Assembly: GCA_041686855.1 (NCBI GenBank)
Contig: JAWLDA010000001.1
Span: 1 to 64,000, forward strand
Source of the DNA: JAWLDA01 sp041686855
GTDB lineage: Bacteria; Bacillota; Limnochordia; DTU080; RSA5
Length of the DNA: 64,000 bases
Reading direction: 5' to 3'
How positions within the stretch are numbered: position 1 is the first letter of the stretch; the number at the start of each line of letters is the position of its first letter. This document shows, piece after piece, positions 17,105 to 25,087 of the stretch. The position numbers were made by a program, and so were the translations under genes. A model generated the notes under the pieces. It saw only the letters and a program-made list of their open reading frames with translations. It ran no database searches and was not told the origin of the DNA.

Positions 17105-18559
17105 TTAATAGAAGTGCAACCCTCGTTGACCGCTCAAGCCGCGGTCGAGTCCCGGTGAGAATGGACGCTCCGGTTCTCCGACGAGCGCCCCGTTCCGCAC
17201 CCAATCGCGGTCAGATCCGTAGAGCTCATCGATAAGGGCCTGCGTCAACGATTTCTTAGTGTCGGCGTAGGCCCGGTCGTCTGCGACGTCGTGCAGCTCG
17301 TGAGGGTCGCTCACCAAGTCAAAGAGTTGTATCCGATTTCCCACGGGATAGTAGATCAACTTGTGTCGCTCGTCGCGAATCATGCGTGTCGCGTTTCCGC
17401 GGCCGCCGCACTCTCCAAAGAGCGTTGAACGCGCGTTGTCGCCCGCGAGGGAGATGCCGTCGACCGTGTCCGGAATAGGGATGCCCGCCAAGTCGAGGAG
17501 AGTCGGCATGACGTCTCGCAGCTCGACGAGGCGTTGATCCTCGACGTTGTGGCCTAGAGACGAATGCTCCGCGGGTGGGACGATGATGAGCGGCACGTTG
17601 GCCGAGTCTTGGTAAAAGATCGACTTGCGGCACAATCCGTGCTGCCCCAGCATATCCCCATGATCACTTGTGAAGCAGATGATGGTGTTGTCGAGGAGCC
17701 CTTCCTCGCGTAGCGTTCCGATCACCAGCCGAATCTGCTGGTCGATGTGGGTACACTGCGCGTAAAACGCCTGCGTTGCGCGCTTGCGTTCAACCGCGCT
17801 GAGGCGGTCCCACTGCGTCCGGGGCGCCTTGAGAGCATGGGGAAGCGCGTCGAAGTCCCGTGCCCACTCGCCGACGTACGGCTCGGGGATCTCGGTATCA
17901 CTATAGAGGTCGAAGTAATGCTGGAGTGGCATCAGGGGCGGATGGGGTTGTTGAAACGAAAGGTACCAGAATCCTGGACGTTTGGGGTCCCTGCGTTTAA
18001 TGAAACGGCAGAGCTCGCGGGCAGACCAATTGGTCGGATGCGCGGCTTCAGGAAGGTGCCATGCCCTCGCACCGTAATCATTGTTACCCATCCCGTGGGC
18101 GAACTGTTGCCCGTGGTGGCCTGACTCGGTCAGGTACTGTTCGTAGTCGTCGGTGGTCATCCCGGGTTGGTGGCGGCCCTCTTCGAGAAGCATGACGTCG
18201 TCGAAGCCGATGCGATCCCGTTGGGGCGTAACGTGCAGCTTGCCAACGGCGTACGTCTGATAGCCGGCGTCTCCGAACGTGCTTGCAATCGTAGGCGCGT
18301 CGGGCATCTCGAGAGTTGAATTTTGTCGACACCCATGATGCTCGGCCGTCATGCCGGTCATGAGAGCTCGACGAGCCGGAACGCAGACGGGCGTTGCGCT
18401 GTACGCGTTGACAAAGCGCACGCCGTTGCGCGCGAACTGATCAAGAGTTGGCGTGAGGATGCACGGATGGCCGGCGATTCCCATAAGGCTCGCCGGCCAG
18501 TGATCGGTGCAGATCAATAAAACATTGGGTCGTTGGGCGTGTTCCTTCTCCTGCTGCAC
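17105..18559 (-). CDS. Sulfatase (type I, formylglycine-dependent)
   Basis: A 484-residue cytoplasmic sulfatase. The N-terminal metal-binding strand is P-N-V-L-L-I-C-T-D-H (D19). The activation motif is C59-V-P-A-R with R-A-L-M-T-G-M downstream, and the second metal site is T-S-D-H-G-D-M-L-G-Q-H-G. The frame opens at 18598, but GTG 18559 has GGGGAGGT seven bases upstream. It is convergent with the ATPase operon and 45 bases from its end. It is closer in style (C-V-P-A-R, H-G-x-C-R-K) to the sulfatase at 52265 than to that at 6766, so it probably acts on a related ester. Confidence 0.93.
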   Translation of the reverse strand: MQQEKEHAQRPNVLLICTDHWPASLMGIAGHPCILTPTLDQFARNGVRFVNAYSATPVCVPARRALMTGMTAEHHGCRQNSTLEMPDAPTIASTFGDAGYQTYAVGKLHVTPQRDRIGFDDVMLLEEGRHQPGMTTDDYEQYLTESGHHGQQFAHGMGNNDYGARAWHLPEAAHPTNWSARELCRFIKRRDPKRPGFWYLSFQQPHPPLMPLQHYFDLYSDTEIPEPYVGEWARDFDALPHALKAPRTQWDRLSAVERKRATQAFYAQCTHIDQQIRLVIGTLREEGLLDNTIICFTSDHGDMLGQHGLCRKSIFYQDSANVPLIIVPPAEHSSLGHNVEDQRLVELRDVMPTLLDLAGIPIPDTVDGISLAGDNARSTLFGECGGRGNATRMIRDERHKLIYYPVGNRIQLFDLVSDPHELHDVADDRAYADTKKSLTQALIDELYGSDRDWVRNGALVGEPERPFSPGLDRGLSGQRGLHFY

Positions 18560-18665
18560 GAGGTTACCTCCCCAGGATCGGCTGTCGGGCGTCCGCATTG
18601 TTTACCAAGAAGTTTTAAAATTTCTTCGTGGTCGACAGTATCGATCCCTTGTGGGAGGCGCGGTG

Positions 18666-19526
18666 TCAGCCCTGCGGGGCGACGTTGGGTTTGGAAAGCG
18701 AGAGCTTGCGGATGGGCTCCTGAAACTCAGTCACCCACGTGTTACGGTCGTCCGTGATCTCTAGGTACACTTCGCGGGCGAAGCCACTGCCCTGGTAGCC
18801 GTGGTCCTCGATCCAGGTCGCCAACTGTTGGACGACAGTGTCGGCATGGTCCATCGAACCCCGATGTATTGTGGTTGCCGCTTCGATCTCCGGAAGCTCT
18901 ACGATGGAGGTTCTTTCTCCAAGGTCGTGGCCCGTGTGATGGACATCGTCCCCGATAGGCGCGGCAGCGTGCACCAGTACTCCTTCGCCGACGGGTTCGT
19001 AGTACGCGAGGTGTGGACCAGTGGGGGCAACCCCGGCTCTTGCAAGGCATTCAAACAAGTCGCAAAAGAGTGGGTCGATAACTGGGGCAATCGACTGCGG
19101 GTCATAGCCTGCCGCGATCGCACACACCTCTGCGACCCGTACGGCAGGGATTCGCTTGATCACAATCTCATTCATCGGAATGAGTCCCTCCTGTTTAATT
19201 GTGGAAATCCTAGCTCTGACCCGGGCCAGACGTTCGAGATCAGCGCGCACTCGTTGTTTGAGTTCGGCGTGGCGTCGTTGCAACATCGCTTGCAGCTCAT
19301 TGGCAGAGAGATCGTGGTCGAGAATGGTTTGGACCCGATTAAGGGTGAACCCGAGATCTTTGAGCGCAATGATGCGATTTAACCTGGCGAGTTGGGCGGC
19401 ATGGTAGTAGCGGTAGCCGGTCAAAGGATCGACGTGCGCCGGACGTAGCAGCCCCAGTTCATCGTAATGGCGCAACATGCGCACAGATACGCGGCCGAGT
19501 CGGGCAAAATCTCCGATACTGAACAT
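18666..19526 (-). CDS. MerR-family regulator with GyrI-like effector domain
   Basis: A 286-residue BmrR/BltR-like transcription factor. Residues 1-70 are the MerR winged helix (F-S-I-G-D-F-A-R-L-G-R-V-S-V-R-M-L-R-H-Y-D-E-L-G-L-L), residues 72-115 the dimerisation coiled coil, and residues 120-275 a GyrI-like ligand-binding domain that typically senses hydrophobic cations or drugs. ATG 19526 has GGAGG five bases upstream. Its own promoter (19537-19567) has the 19-bp spacer and dyad typical of MerR control, so autoregulation is likely. No pump gene is adjacent. Confidence 0.92.
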   Translation of the reverse strand: MFSIGDFARLGRVSVRMLRHYDELGLLRPAHVDPLTGYRYYHAAQLARLNRIIALKDLGFTLNRVQTILDHDLSANELQAMLQRRHAELKQRVRADLERLARVRARISTIKQEGLIPMNEIVIKRIPAVRVAEVCAIAAGYDPQSIAPVIDPLFCDLFECLARAGVAPTGPHLAYYEPVGEGVLVHAAAPIGDDVHHTGHDLGERTSIVELPEIEAATTIHRGSMDHADTVVQQLATWIEDHGYQGSGFAREVYLEITDDRNTWVTEFQEPIRKLSLSKPNVAPQG

Positions 19527-19536
19527 GGCAACCTCC

Positions 19537-19567
19537 AGTGTAGAGTCTCACACGGTGTGAGGGTCAA
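19537..19567 (-). promoter_or_regulatory. MerR-type promoter/operator with 19-bp spacer
   Basis: On the minus strand, TTGACC (-35, 19562-19567) and TACACT (-10, 19537-19542) are separated by exactly 19 bases, the over-long spacing that MerR proteins correct by DNA distortion. The spacer contains the perfect dyad CTCACAC-C-GTGTGAG (19547-19561). It lies 10 bases upstream of the regulator's start codon. Confidence 0.8.
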
Positions 19568-19903
19568 GCGTGTGTTGCACGTTTTGGGATATTAATTAAA
19601 TAATTCTAGGGGCTTTTTCGTTCCCCGGACGGCATGCCCTTGCTTAGGACTTTCCCGAGTCTCTCTCTCACCTCCGCTTTGGGAACGGCGGCGGTGACGT
19701 GGTGAGTCCGGACGACGGGATGCGCGGACGAGCGGCAACGATCTCGAGAAATCGGGCGAAAAAGACCCGATTTCTTTAACGCATCTCTGTCGAAAAAACC
19801 GTGCCATCCCCTCAAATAGTAATTCTGCACGTTTGCCAAGCCGGTGGTTCCGCGTTACGATAATGTTCACAGCCGCCCCTGAGAGGTCATGGAGGACCTC
19901 TAT
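19568..19903. other. Gene-poor intergenic region with a terminator-like hairpin
   Basis: I see no convincing gene in these 336 bases. A perfect 10-bp stem, AGAAATCGGG (19747-19756) with CCCGATTTCT (19766-19775), has an A-rich loop and a short T-rich tail, and looks like a terminator on the plus strand with no obvious gene before it. A short GGGG/CCCC hairpin lies near 19612-19630. Open frames on the minus strand here have skewed Arg/Ser composition and no family resemblance. Confidence 0.4.
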
Positions 19904-20341
19904 ATGACGAGTCTAAAGTCGCGAATGTTGGCCGGAGTTCTGTTGTTATCACTGCTGACCTGCACCTGGACTCCTGTAAGTGCGAATGCCAATCGTGCAA
20001 CCAATATGGATCGCCCCAAAGCACTAGGCTCCGGTCACCTCGTTCTACCCAGTGGAGTAGAGCTCTCCGATGAGGAACTTGAGACGTACAATGGTGAATG
20101 GGCGCACATAGCAATTGGTGCAATCGTTGGACTTGGAATGTACACCTTCAACAATTGGGATGAGCCCGAGGACTCAATCTGGTACGTAAAGGCGGCGACA
20201 GCGACGGCGGCAGGGGGACTCACCGGCGCAACCGGGGGCGCTCTCGCATCCGCTGTGACAAGCAATATTGCCAAAACCGCCGTCGGCGTCTACTCGGCCG
20301 CACAGCAAACTCTCGTACAGTGGAGTCTCAATCAAGACTAG
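19904..20341 (+). CDS. Small secreted Gly/Ala-rich protein, bacteriocin-like
   Basis: The 145-residue protein has a Sec signal peptide (R-M-L-A-G-V-L-L-L-S-L-L-T to about residue 28, ending A-N-A). An acidic segment L-S-D-E-E-L-E-T-Y-N-G resembles double-glycine-type leader ends. A C-terminal hydrophobic stretch (about 65-135) is rich in Gly, Ala and Thr, as in pore-forming bacteriocins. ATG 19904 has GGAGG eight bases upstream, while ATG 19889 has none. A small membrane-protein gene follows 12 bases later. No family is recognised with certainty, and a cell-envelope role is equally possible. Confidence 0.7.
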   Translation: MTSLKSRMLAGVLLLSLLTCTWTPVSANANRATNMDRPKALGSGHLVLPSGVELSDEELETYNGEWAHIAIGAIVGLGMYTFNNWDEPEDSIWYVKAATATAAGGLTGATGGALASAVTSNIAKTAVGVYSAAQQTLVQWSLNQD

Positions 20342-20353
20342 CGAGGATAGCCG

Positions 20354-20584
20354 ATGAATCTCGGCCCATGGTGGTACGTGATCTTGTGGGGAATCTGGGC
20401 GACCTACCGGCGGGATTGGGTGACGTTGCTTTCACTGGTGATCTTCGGAGTGATCTCGACGCCCGTTGTCTTTTGGTTTAACGATCGGTCGTCCCCGACA
20501 TGGGCCTGGATCGTCTCGGGTATTGGCGTTTACCTACTGATCGGGACGATGTACTACCATTATAGGCGTGAACGGCGGCGTTGA
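20354..20584 (+). CDS. Small membrane protein paired with the secreted protein
   Basis: A 76-residue protein with two to three hydrophobic helices (W-W-Y-V-I-L-W-G-I-W; L-L-S-L-V-I-F-G-V-I; W-I-V-S-G-I-G-V-Y-L-L-I-G) and a strongly basic tail Y-R-R-E-R-R-R, placing the C terminus in the cytoplasm. GAGGATAG lies upstream of ATG 20354. It is co-transcribed with the secreted protein and ends at a hairpin. Its size and topology fit an immunity protein, but that is inference. Confidence 0.75.
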   Translation: MNLGPWWYVILWGIWATYRRDWVTLLSLVIFGVISTPVVFWFNDRSSPTWAWIVSGIGVYLLIGTMYYHYRRERRR

Positions 20585-20590
20585 GAGAGG

Positions 20591-20622
20591 TGAGCGGCGT
20601 TCTGGAGGGCGCCGCTCATTCG
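20591..20622 (+). terminator. Terminator hairpin after the small-protein pair
   Basis: TGAGCGGCG (20591-20599) pairs perfectly with CGCCGCTCA (20610-20618) around a 10-base loop, starting 7 bases after the stop codon. The T tail is short (TT), so termination may be partial. Confidence 0.6.
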
Positions 20623-20635
20623 ACCATCGTTAGAA

Positions 20636-21061
20636 TCAGATCTGGAGCGGGGTATGTGCTCCGTTAAGGAGAGTGGATAGGTGCAGAAGGCTTGCTGCGC
20701 TCAGGTCGGGCTGTACGGCAAATCCTTCAAATGGCTGCTGTTTTCGGTTGATCCATGCAGTTTTGAAGCCATACGTCGCCGGATGGGGTTTGTACCGCCC
20801 AGTCGCTTCAACTGATAGGACCTGCATGGGAGCGGAGAGACCGGAGTGCTGAATGAGCGCGCCAAGTTGCGGTAACGTTCCATTTGAGAGAATGACGAGC
20901 CCATAGCCCAAGCGCTGGAGAGTCTCTAAGCTTTGGGGCACATCAGCGAACGGAGTGAACCATTCTGACAGACGAGATAAATCGTGGCGACGTACACGCT
21001 CCACGTCCACGTTGAGTTGACGGCAAGCGGCTTCGAGCGCCCATGCCGGGAAACTCGTCGT
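20636..21061 (-). pseudogene. Decayed haloacid-dehalogenase-like (HAD) hydrolase gene
   Basis: The reading frame shows type II haloacid dehalogenase sequence: A-L-E-A-A-C-R-Q-L-N, P-F-A-D-V-P-Q-S-L-E-T-L, the motif-II strand L-V-I-L-S-N-G, the K-P-H-P-A-T-Y lysine motif, and the C-terminal G-F-K-T-A-W-I-N-R and Q-P-D-L-S segments. The N-terminal part with the nucleophile D-x-F is missing, there is a TAA directly before the homologous stretch (21062-21064), and about 30-35 residues between K-P-H-P-A-T-Y and G-F-K-T-A-W have been deleted, removing the motif-III acidic site. It cannot be catalytically active. It lies directly behind the SufR-like gene. Confidence 0.8.
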
Positions 21062-21106
21062 TTAGTCCTAGAACTTCCACTGGGTGCCGTCGGTTATGCC
21101 GTGAAG

Positions 21107-21730
21107 TTACCCTTGCGGCTTCATTTTAAAGACACACGCATGGTCTCCGTCTACCATGCACTGCGTATGGTCGATCGATTGATTGGTCAGTCGGGAGAGA
21201 AGCTCGATGTCGAGGTGGCACACCTCCCGCATCTCGCTGGCCAGTTGATGATAGACGCAGTTGACCGCTGAAATGCCGCTTCCATCAGGTAGGACGGAGG
21301 CCTCATAACCCAGTTCATTCATTAGCTCGGCTGTCTTCTCAATGCGAATATCGGTGGGCTCGTCGTCGACCCGATGGGCGTTCTCCTTGTAGAGCGCCTG
21401 CGCGACGCCCTCAAGGACAGACAAGAGCTGTTGCTTACCAACCGACTCTTTCAACCCCTTTAAAAGCATCACTGAAAAGAGTGCGTACTGCCGGGGGAAG
21501 TGCTCGCGGCCATCTTCCGTGAGCGTGAAAACACGGCTTGGACGCCCTCCTGTTCCCGGGTTGCGCCGACTATCCTCGCGCACGAGCCGGTCCTTTTGCA
21601 GGTTGGATAGGTGTTGTTGAACCCCCGAGCGGGATATTCCCAAGAGGCTGCTCAGTTCGTCTATAGTGAGGCCCTCCTTGTGAAAGAGAAGGTGCCTTAG
21701 TATCTCAGAGCGACTCTCCACGTTTGTCAC
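21107..21730 (-). CDS. SufR-like winged-helix regulator with four C-terminal cysteines
   Basis: A 207-residue regulator. Residues 6-70 form a winged helix (L-T-I-D-E-L-S-S-L-L-G-I-S-R-S-G-V-Q-Q-H-L, then a G-G-R-P-S-R-V-F wing), like the DeoR/ArsR-type SufR proteins. The C-terminal half has Cys158, Cys171, Cys191 and Cys199 in the C-x12-C ... C-x7-C arrangement, with a G-D-x-x-C-x-F end, suggesting an Fe-S cluster or metal/redox sensor. It is divergent from the TTHB210-like/cupredoxin operon, whose promoter carries a palindrome. SufR proper represses the suf operon; no suf genes are present here, so the target is probably this local operon. Confidence 0.85.
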   Translation of the reverse strand: MTNVESRSEILRHLLFHKEGLTIDELSSLLGISRSGVQQHLSNLQKDRLVREDSRRNPGTGGRPSRVFTLTEDGREHFPRQYALFSVMLLKGLKESVGKQQLLSVLEGVAQALYKENAHRVDDEPTDIRIEKTAELMNELGYEASVLPDGSGISAVNCVYHQLASEMREVCHLDIELLSRLTNQSIDHTQCMVDGDHACVFKMKPQG

Positions 21731-21786
21731 CTCACGTCTACTCTACCATGAGTAGCGGGCAAATCCAAGAAAACAACATTATGACA

Positions 21787-21803
21787 GTTATAACTTGTAT
21801 AAC
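21787..21803. promoter_or_regulatory. Candidate operator for the SufR-like regulator
   Basis: GTTATA-ACTTG-TATAAC is a perfect 6-5-6 inverted repeat overlapping the -35 box of the downstream promoter, in the shared region between the regulator and its divergent neighbour. Confidence 0.6.
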
Positions 21804-21823
21804 CAACAAATAAGTGTTATGAT
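21795..21823 (+). promoter_or_regulatory. Sigma-70-type promoter of the TTHB210-like/cupredoxin operon
   Basis: TTGTAT (21795-21800) and TATGAT (21818-21823) are separated by 17 bases, 55 bases before the ATG at 21878. The -35 box overlaps the inverted repeat at 21787-21803, which suggests repression by occlusion. Confidence 0.6.
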
Positions 21824-21877
21824 GAGTGCGATGATCGATCATCTAACCCTAATACCTCGAATGGAGCGATGAGACAC

Positions 21878-22345
21878 ATGGATTCGTGGAGTAAGAGGAA
21901 ACGGACATGGATGGCCAGTGGAATCGCCGTACTGTTGGTCTTTGCAGCCCTTTCCGGGCCTGCGATTGCCCACGATGACCTAGATGGCGCACGTCACACT
22001 GCGATGGCAACACCGGGAGGAGATTATCAAAAGGTGAGCGACCTAGTCCCATTGCCTGAATTCATCCCCGGCCTTGGGACGCTTTACGTTCAACCCGATA
22101 CGCTTCCAGTCGGGCCTTTCTTGGGTTACGACCGCGAGGGCAAACTCGTTCACATTACGTATATGGTACCGCTCTCCGACTTCACCGAATCTAGCAACCT
22201 CATCGGACTTGAGACTACCGAATCCGGTCTCCAAGTTGACCATGTGGACATCACTTACAACCCCGGGCATCCTGGAGTCGAAGTGCCTCACTATCACATT
22301 ACACTTTGGACCATCAGCCACCAAGAAGCGAGTCAGTTGAAATGA
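21878..22345 (+). CDS. Secreted TTHB210-like (DUF5602-type) protein
   Basis: A 155-residue exported protein with a basic start (S-K-R-K-R) and a signal helix M-A-S-G-I-A-V-L-L-V-F-A-A-L-S-G cleaved near A-I-A-H. The body contains a V-P-L-S-D-F segment and the C-terminal H-P-G-V-E-V-P-H-Y-H motif, where clustered histidines could bind a metal. This pattern recalls TTHB210-like domains, whose function is not established. ATG 21878 is favoured because GGAG at 21863 is correctly spaced; ATG 21869 is too close. It overlaps the cupredoxin gene as ATGA. Confidence 0.75.
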   Translation: MDSWSKRKRTWMASGIAVLLVFAALSGPAIAHDDLDGARHTAMATPGGDYQKVSDLVPLPEFIPGLGTLYVQPDTLPVGPFLGYDREGKLVHITYMVPLSDFTESSNLIGLETTESGLQVDHVDITYNPGHPGVEVPHYHITLWTISHQEASQLK

Positions 22346-22950
22346 GGTTCGCCCACTTAGCCGCCGTACGCAATACGAGCGCGTTGGCGGTTGCGCTCCT
22401 GTTAGGCCTTGCTCTGGGGGTTGCCCCCCAGGGCATCGCCCAGGCCGCGTCATCGTCAGCATTAACGTCGACGGATTCGCCCGCGACCGAGTCGGATGTC
22501 GTGATCATACGGGCGACGACCGATGCATCGGGAAGGAGAGTCTTCTTTGACCCCATCGGAGTCTGGGTTCAACCGGGCACAACCATCCGCTGGGTCCTAG
22601 AGCGTTCGTATCACTCGGTAACAGCTTATCATCCGGACAACGGCAATTACGAGCTCCGCATTCCTAGTGAAGCTGAGCCGTTCGATTCGGGTATGATGCT
22701 GCAGCCAGGTGTCTCAACGTTTGAGGTCACCTTGACGGTTCCTGGTGTGTACGACTACCTTTGCCTCCCGCATGAGGCCGCCGGCATGGTGGGACGGATC
22801 ATTGTCGGCACCTCGGGCGGGCCTGGGAGTCAACCGTTCAACTACGATCCGAGTAAAGGATGGAGGGTTGTGCCCAGCGAGGCTCAAAAGGCGCTTCCTA
22901 GCGTCGAGCGGATCATGTCTGAAAGGATAGTACACGCTTCCACCGATTAA
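22342..22950 (+). CDS. Secreted cupredoxin (plastocyanin/azurin-like) protein
   Basis: A 202-residue exported protein with a signal peptide (A-V-A-L-L-L-G-L-A-L-G-V, cleaved near A-Q-A-A) and one cupredoxin domain at about 52-155. Type-1 copper ligands can be read as His in S-Y-H-S-V, Cys in Y-D-Y-L-C, His in L-P-H and Met in A-A-G-M-V-G. It probably carries electrons or handles copper outside the membrane. Its ATG overlaps the previous stop, and with the divergent Cys-rich regulator this suggests a metal- or redox-responsive pair. Confidence 0.88.
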   Translation: MRFAHLAAVRNTSALAVALLLGLALGVAPQGIAQAASSSALTSTDSPATESDVVIIRATTDASGRRVFFDPIGVWVQPGTTIRWVLERSYHSVTAYHPDNGNYELRIPSEAEPFDSGMMLQPGVSTFEVTLTVPGVYDYLCLPHEAAGMVGRIIVGTSGGPGSQPFNYDPSKGWRVVPSEAQKALPSVERIMSERIVHASTD

Positions 22951-22992
22951 CTTCAGTCTTTACGGTTCGCAATCGGCATGAAGACCTTGATC

Positions 22993-23039
22993 GCGCCGCT
23001 GCCGGCCTGATCCGAAACCACAAGGCCGGCGGCGGTCGC
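22993..23039. terminator. Strong hairpin, probable terminator after the cupredoxin gene
   Basis: CCGCTGCCGGCCT (22996-23008) pairs with AGGCCGGCGGCGG (23023-23035) with one G-T wobble, and the stem extends by GCG/CGC past a single bulge. There is no long T tract, so it could also be an mRNA-stabilising hairpin. Confidence 0.55.
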
Positions 23040-23150
23040 TTGAGGTTCTTTAGATTATCTCCTCCGGACAGAGGAAACGGGACCAAAAAGCAGAAAAGTC
23101 GGAGTGTTACTCCGTGGTGCCTTAATTTAGTTCATCGAGGGAATCGATGC

Positions 23151-24401
23151 ATGCCACTTAGAGCCGTGACCGCTTGTAGGGGATTCGTTCTAGTCCTCGT
23201 ACTCCTGTTCTCGCTTGTGTGCTCAACCGCCCTTGCACAGGAACCGATCAAGATCACCTTTCTGTCGTACGCGATGACGAACCCCTATGGAGAGGGGTTC
23301 AAGGCGCTTACCGACGAGTTTAACGCGATGCAGGCCGAGATTGTGGTCGAGTTAGTGGATGGTGGCGCAGACACGGCGCGCAAGGAGAAATTCACGACCA
23401 TGGCCGCCGGTGGTGTTACGCCCGACCTAACATGGCACTACGACACACAATTCTTTGCAGAGCAAGATCTCATCGCGCCCGTTCAATCGTACCTCGACAG
23501 GGTGGGGATCGACGATTGGCTTCCCGGGCTAACGACGTGGCATGAGTATGAGGGTACGCTTTACTCAGCTCCCTTCGGCATCAACGCTCAACGCATTGTG
23601 GTCTACAACAAATCAGCTTTTCAAGATTCCGGTTTGAGCGACCCACAAGAGGGATGGAACTGGACCACTTTTGTGGAGAGCGCACGCAAGGTGTTCCGTA
23701 GCGGTTCGGACGAGACGCCGGAGCGGTACGGGTTTACGGGGCTACCTGCATGGTTTGTCTTTCCGTGGATGGTAAACAACAGCGCCCGCTTGATCAGTTT
23801 GGAGAGTGGGGAATGGTACCCCGACCGCGAGGAGACCATTGGGGCGATCGACATTCAACGGGATCTCATTCACACGTATGGGGTCGTCGGCGGAGGGCTT
23901 GGGGACTTTCAAAATGGCAGGGTGGGCATGTATGCCCTGGCGGTCCAAACGAGCAGTCTCCTGGCCGAACAAGCCGCATCCGGAGAGATCGGAGCCATCC
24001 ACTTTCCTGTGAACACCTCTCGCGGAATCGTCACCTCTCCTTACGCGTTCATGCTGGGCAAGACCGGCGATCCCTCACGCCAAAATGCGGCTTGGCGCTT
24101 TGTCGAGTGGATGCTTCAACCCGAGCAACAGGCGAAGTTCTCGACGATTGGCGGTCTGATTCCGTCCCGACTTTCAAGTGTGCAGGATGAAGATTTTCAA
24201 ACATTTGCGCTCGGTAACCCGGTGTACTGGCAGTTTGTGCACGAAGTGAGTTCGTATGGCTACTCGTACCCTTTCAACAGCCAGTTTAATGACTTCGTCA
24301 ACAGTACTATTAAATGGGTAACCCAGGCGATCGATGGGGAGGTCTCCTCGGCTGCGGCCGTGGACTCCATGAGAATGGAATTGAATGCAGGCACGCATTA
24401 G
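23151..24401 (+). CDS. ABC transporter solute-binding protein, family 1
   Basis: A 416-residue exported sugar-type binding protein. The signal peptide (G-F-V-L-V-L-V-L-L-F-S-L) ends at A-L-A-Q. The lobe-I helix F-K-A-L-T-D-E-F-N-A-M and the V-T-P-D-L-T-W-H-Y cleft strand are typical, as are the G-R-V-G-M-Y-A-L and A-A-W-R-F-V-E-W-M-L helices. The frame is open from 23040, but ATG 23151 with GAGGGAA upstream gives the proper signal peptide. The stop codon is inside a terminator stem. No permease gene follows; a decayed ROK gene lies downstream. Confidence 0.9.
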   Translation: MPLRAVTACRGFVLVLVLLFSLVCSTALAQEPIKITFLSYAMTNPYGEGFKALTDEFNAMQAEIVVELVDGGADTARKEKFTTMAAGGVTPDLTWHYDTQFFAEQDLIAPVQSYLDRVGIDDWLPGLTTWHEYEGTLYSAPFGINAQRIVVYNKSAFQDSGLSDPQEGWNWTTFVESARKVFRSGSDETPERYGFTGLPAWFVFPWMVNNSARLISLESGEWYPDREETIGAIDIQRDLIHTYGVVGGGLGDFQNGRVGMYALAVQTSSLLAEQAASGEIGAIHFPVNTSRGIVTSPYAFMLGKTGDPSRQNAAWRFVEWMLQPEQQAKFSTIGGLIPSRLSSVQDEDFQTFALGNPVYWQFVHEVSSYGYSYPFNSQFNDFVNSTIKWVTQAIDGEVSSAAAVDSMRMELNAGTH

Positions 24402-24426
24402 GCGGAGTATTGGCTCCGCCTAATTT
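24398..24426 (+). terminator. Rho-independent terminator overlapping the SBP stop codon
   Basis: TTAGGCGGAG (24398-24407) pairs perfectly with CTCCGCCTAA (24414-24423) around a 6-base loop, followed by TTT. The TAG stop of the SBP gene lies inside the 5' arm. Confidence 0.75.
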
Positions 24427-25086
24427 CAGTAGTTTGGAGCTCATTAATCCGTGACCAGGCGCCCATCTCTCGCGCTGAGATCTCACGGGAGTCTGGCCTG
24501 AGCAAGTCGACCGTCTCTGAACTTGTTGACCAACTCCAAACTGAGCGACTCATCGCGGAGGTAGGCGTCTCAAAGAACCACATTGGGAGGCGTTCAGTCC
24601 TCTTTGATATCGATACAAATGGTGCTCACGTGATCGGGATTCATGTAGAGAACGAAGGGTTGGCGCGCGCTGTTATTGCAGACGGGCGCGGGACGATCAA
24701 AGCGTCCTGCCGAGAGCAGTGCGAGAGTCCCGAGCGCATCGTCGAGGTGATGGCAGGGCTGGTAAATAGACTTTCGGGGGAATACCTCGTCCGCAGCATC
24801 GGGATCGCAGCCCCAGGATTGGTTCACGAACGTGGTATCGCATTTGCATTGAAACTTCGATGGCGCAATCTCCCGCTTGCAGAACCTCTTGAGACCGTGA
24901 CGGGGATTCCCGTGTATGTCGAGAGTACCGCTCGCGCATCGGTGACGGCTGAGCGTTGGACCCGAATGGGGACCCGCGTGGAACCGGATCAGCCCGATGA
25001 TGAATCCGATTGTGGCCGCAGTGATGCGCGGCGAGCGACCCGCGGCGGCCTCAGCACGACGGCACGGCCGCAAAGAGGAGGAGACG
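24402..25086 (+). pseudogene. ROK-family regulator remnant fused to an SBP C-terminal remnant
   Basis: One frame reads from just after the SBP stop and encodes a ROK-type winged helix (A-P-I-S-R-A-E-I-S-R-E-S-G-L-S-K-S-T-V-S-E-L-V) and the first half of the ROK sugar-kinase fold (G-I-A-A-P-G-L-V, G-I-P-V-Y-V-E-S-T-A-R-A). There is no ATG, GTG or TTG before 24630, which already lies past the DNA-binding domain. Homology stops near 24960. A different frame from about 24970 then reads like the end of a sugar-binding protein (P-A-W-N-R-I-S-P-M-M-N-P-I-V-A-A-V-M-R-G-E-R). I infer a deletion that fused two broken genes, leaving the ribosome site of the next gene. Confidence 0.75.
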
Positions 25087-25087
25087 C

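Noticed and set aside
19592..19870. 92-residue minus-strand gene in the 19.6-19.9 kb region
   Set aside because: Skewed Arg/Ser composition, no ribosome site, and it runs through a terminator-like hairpin.
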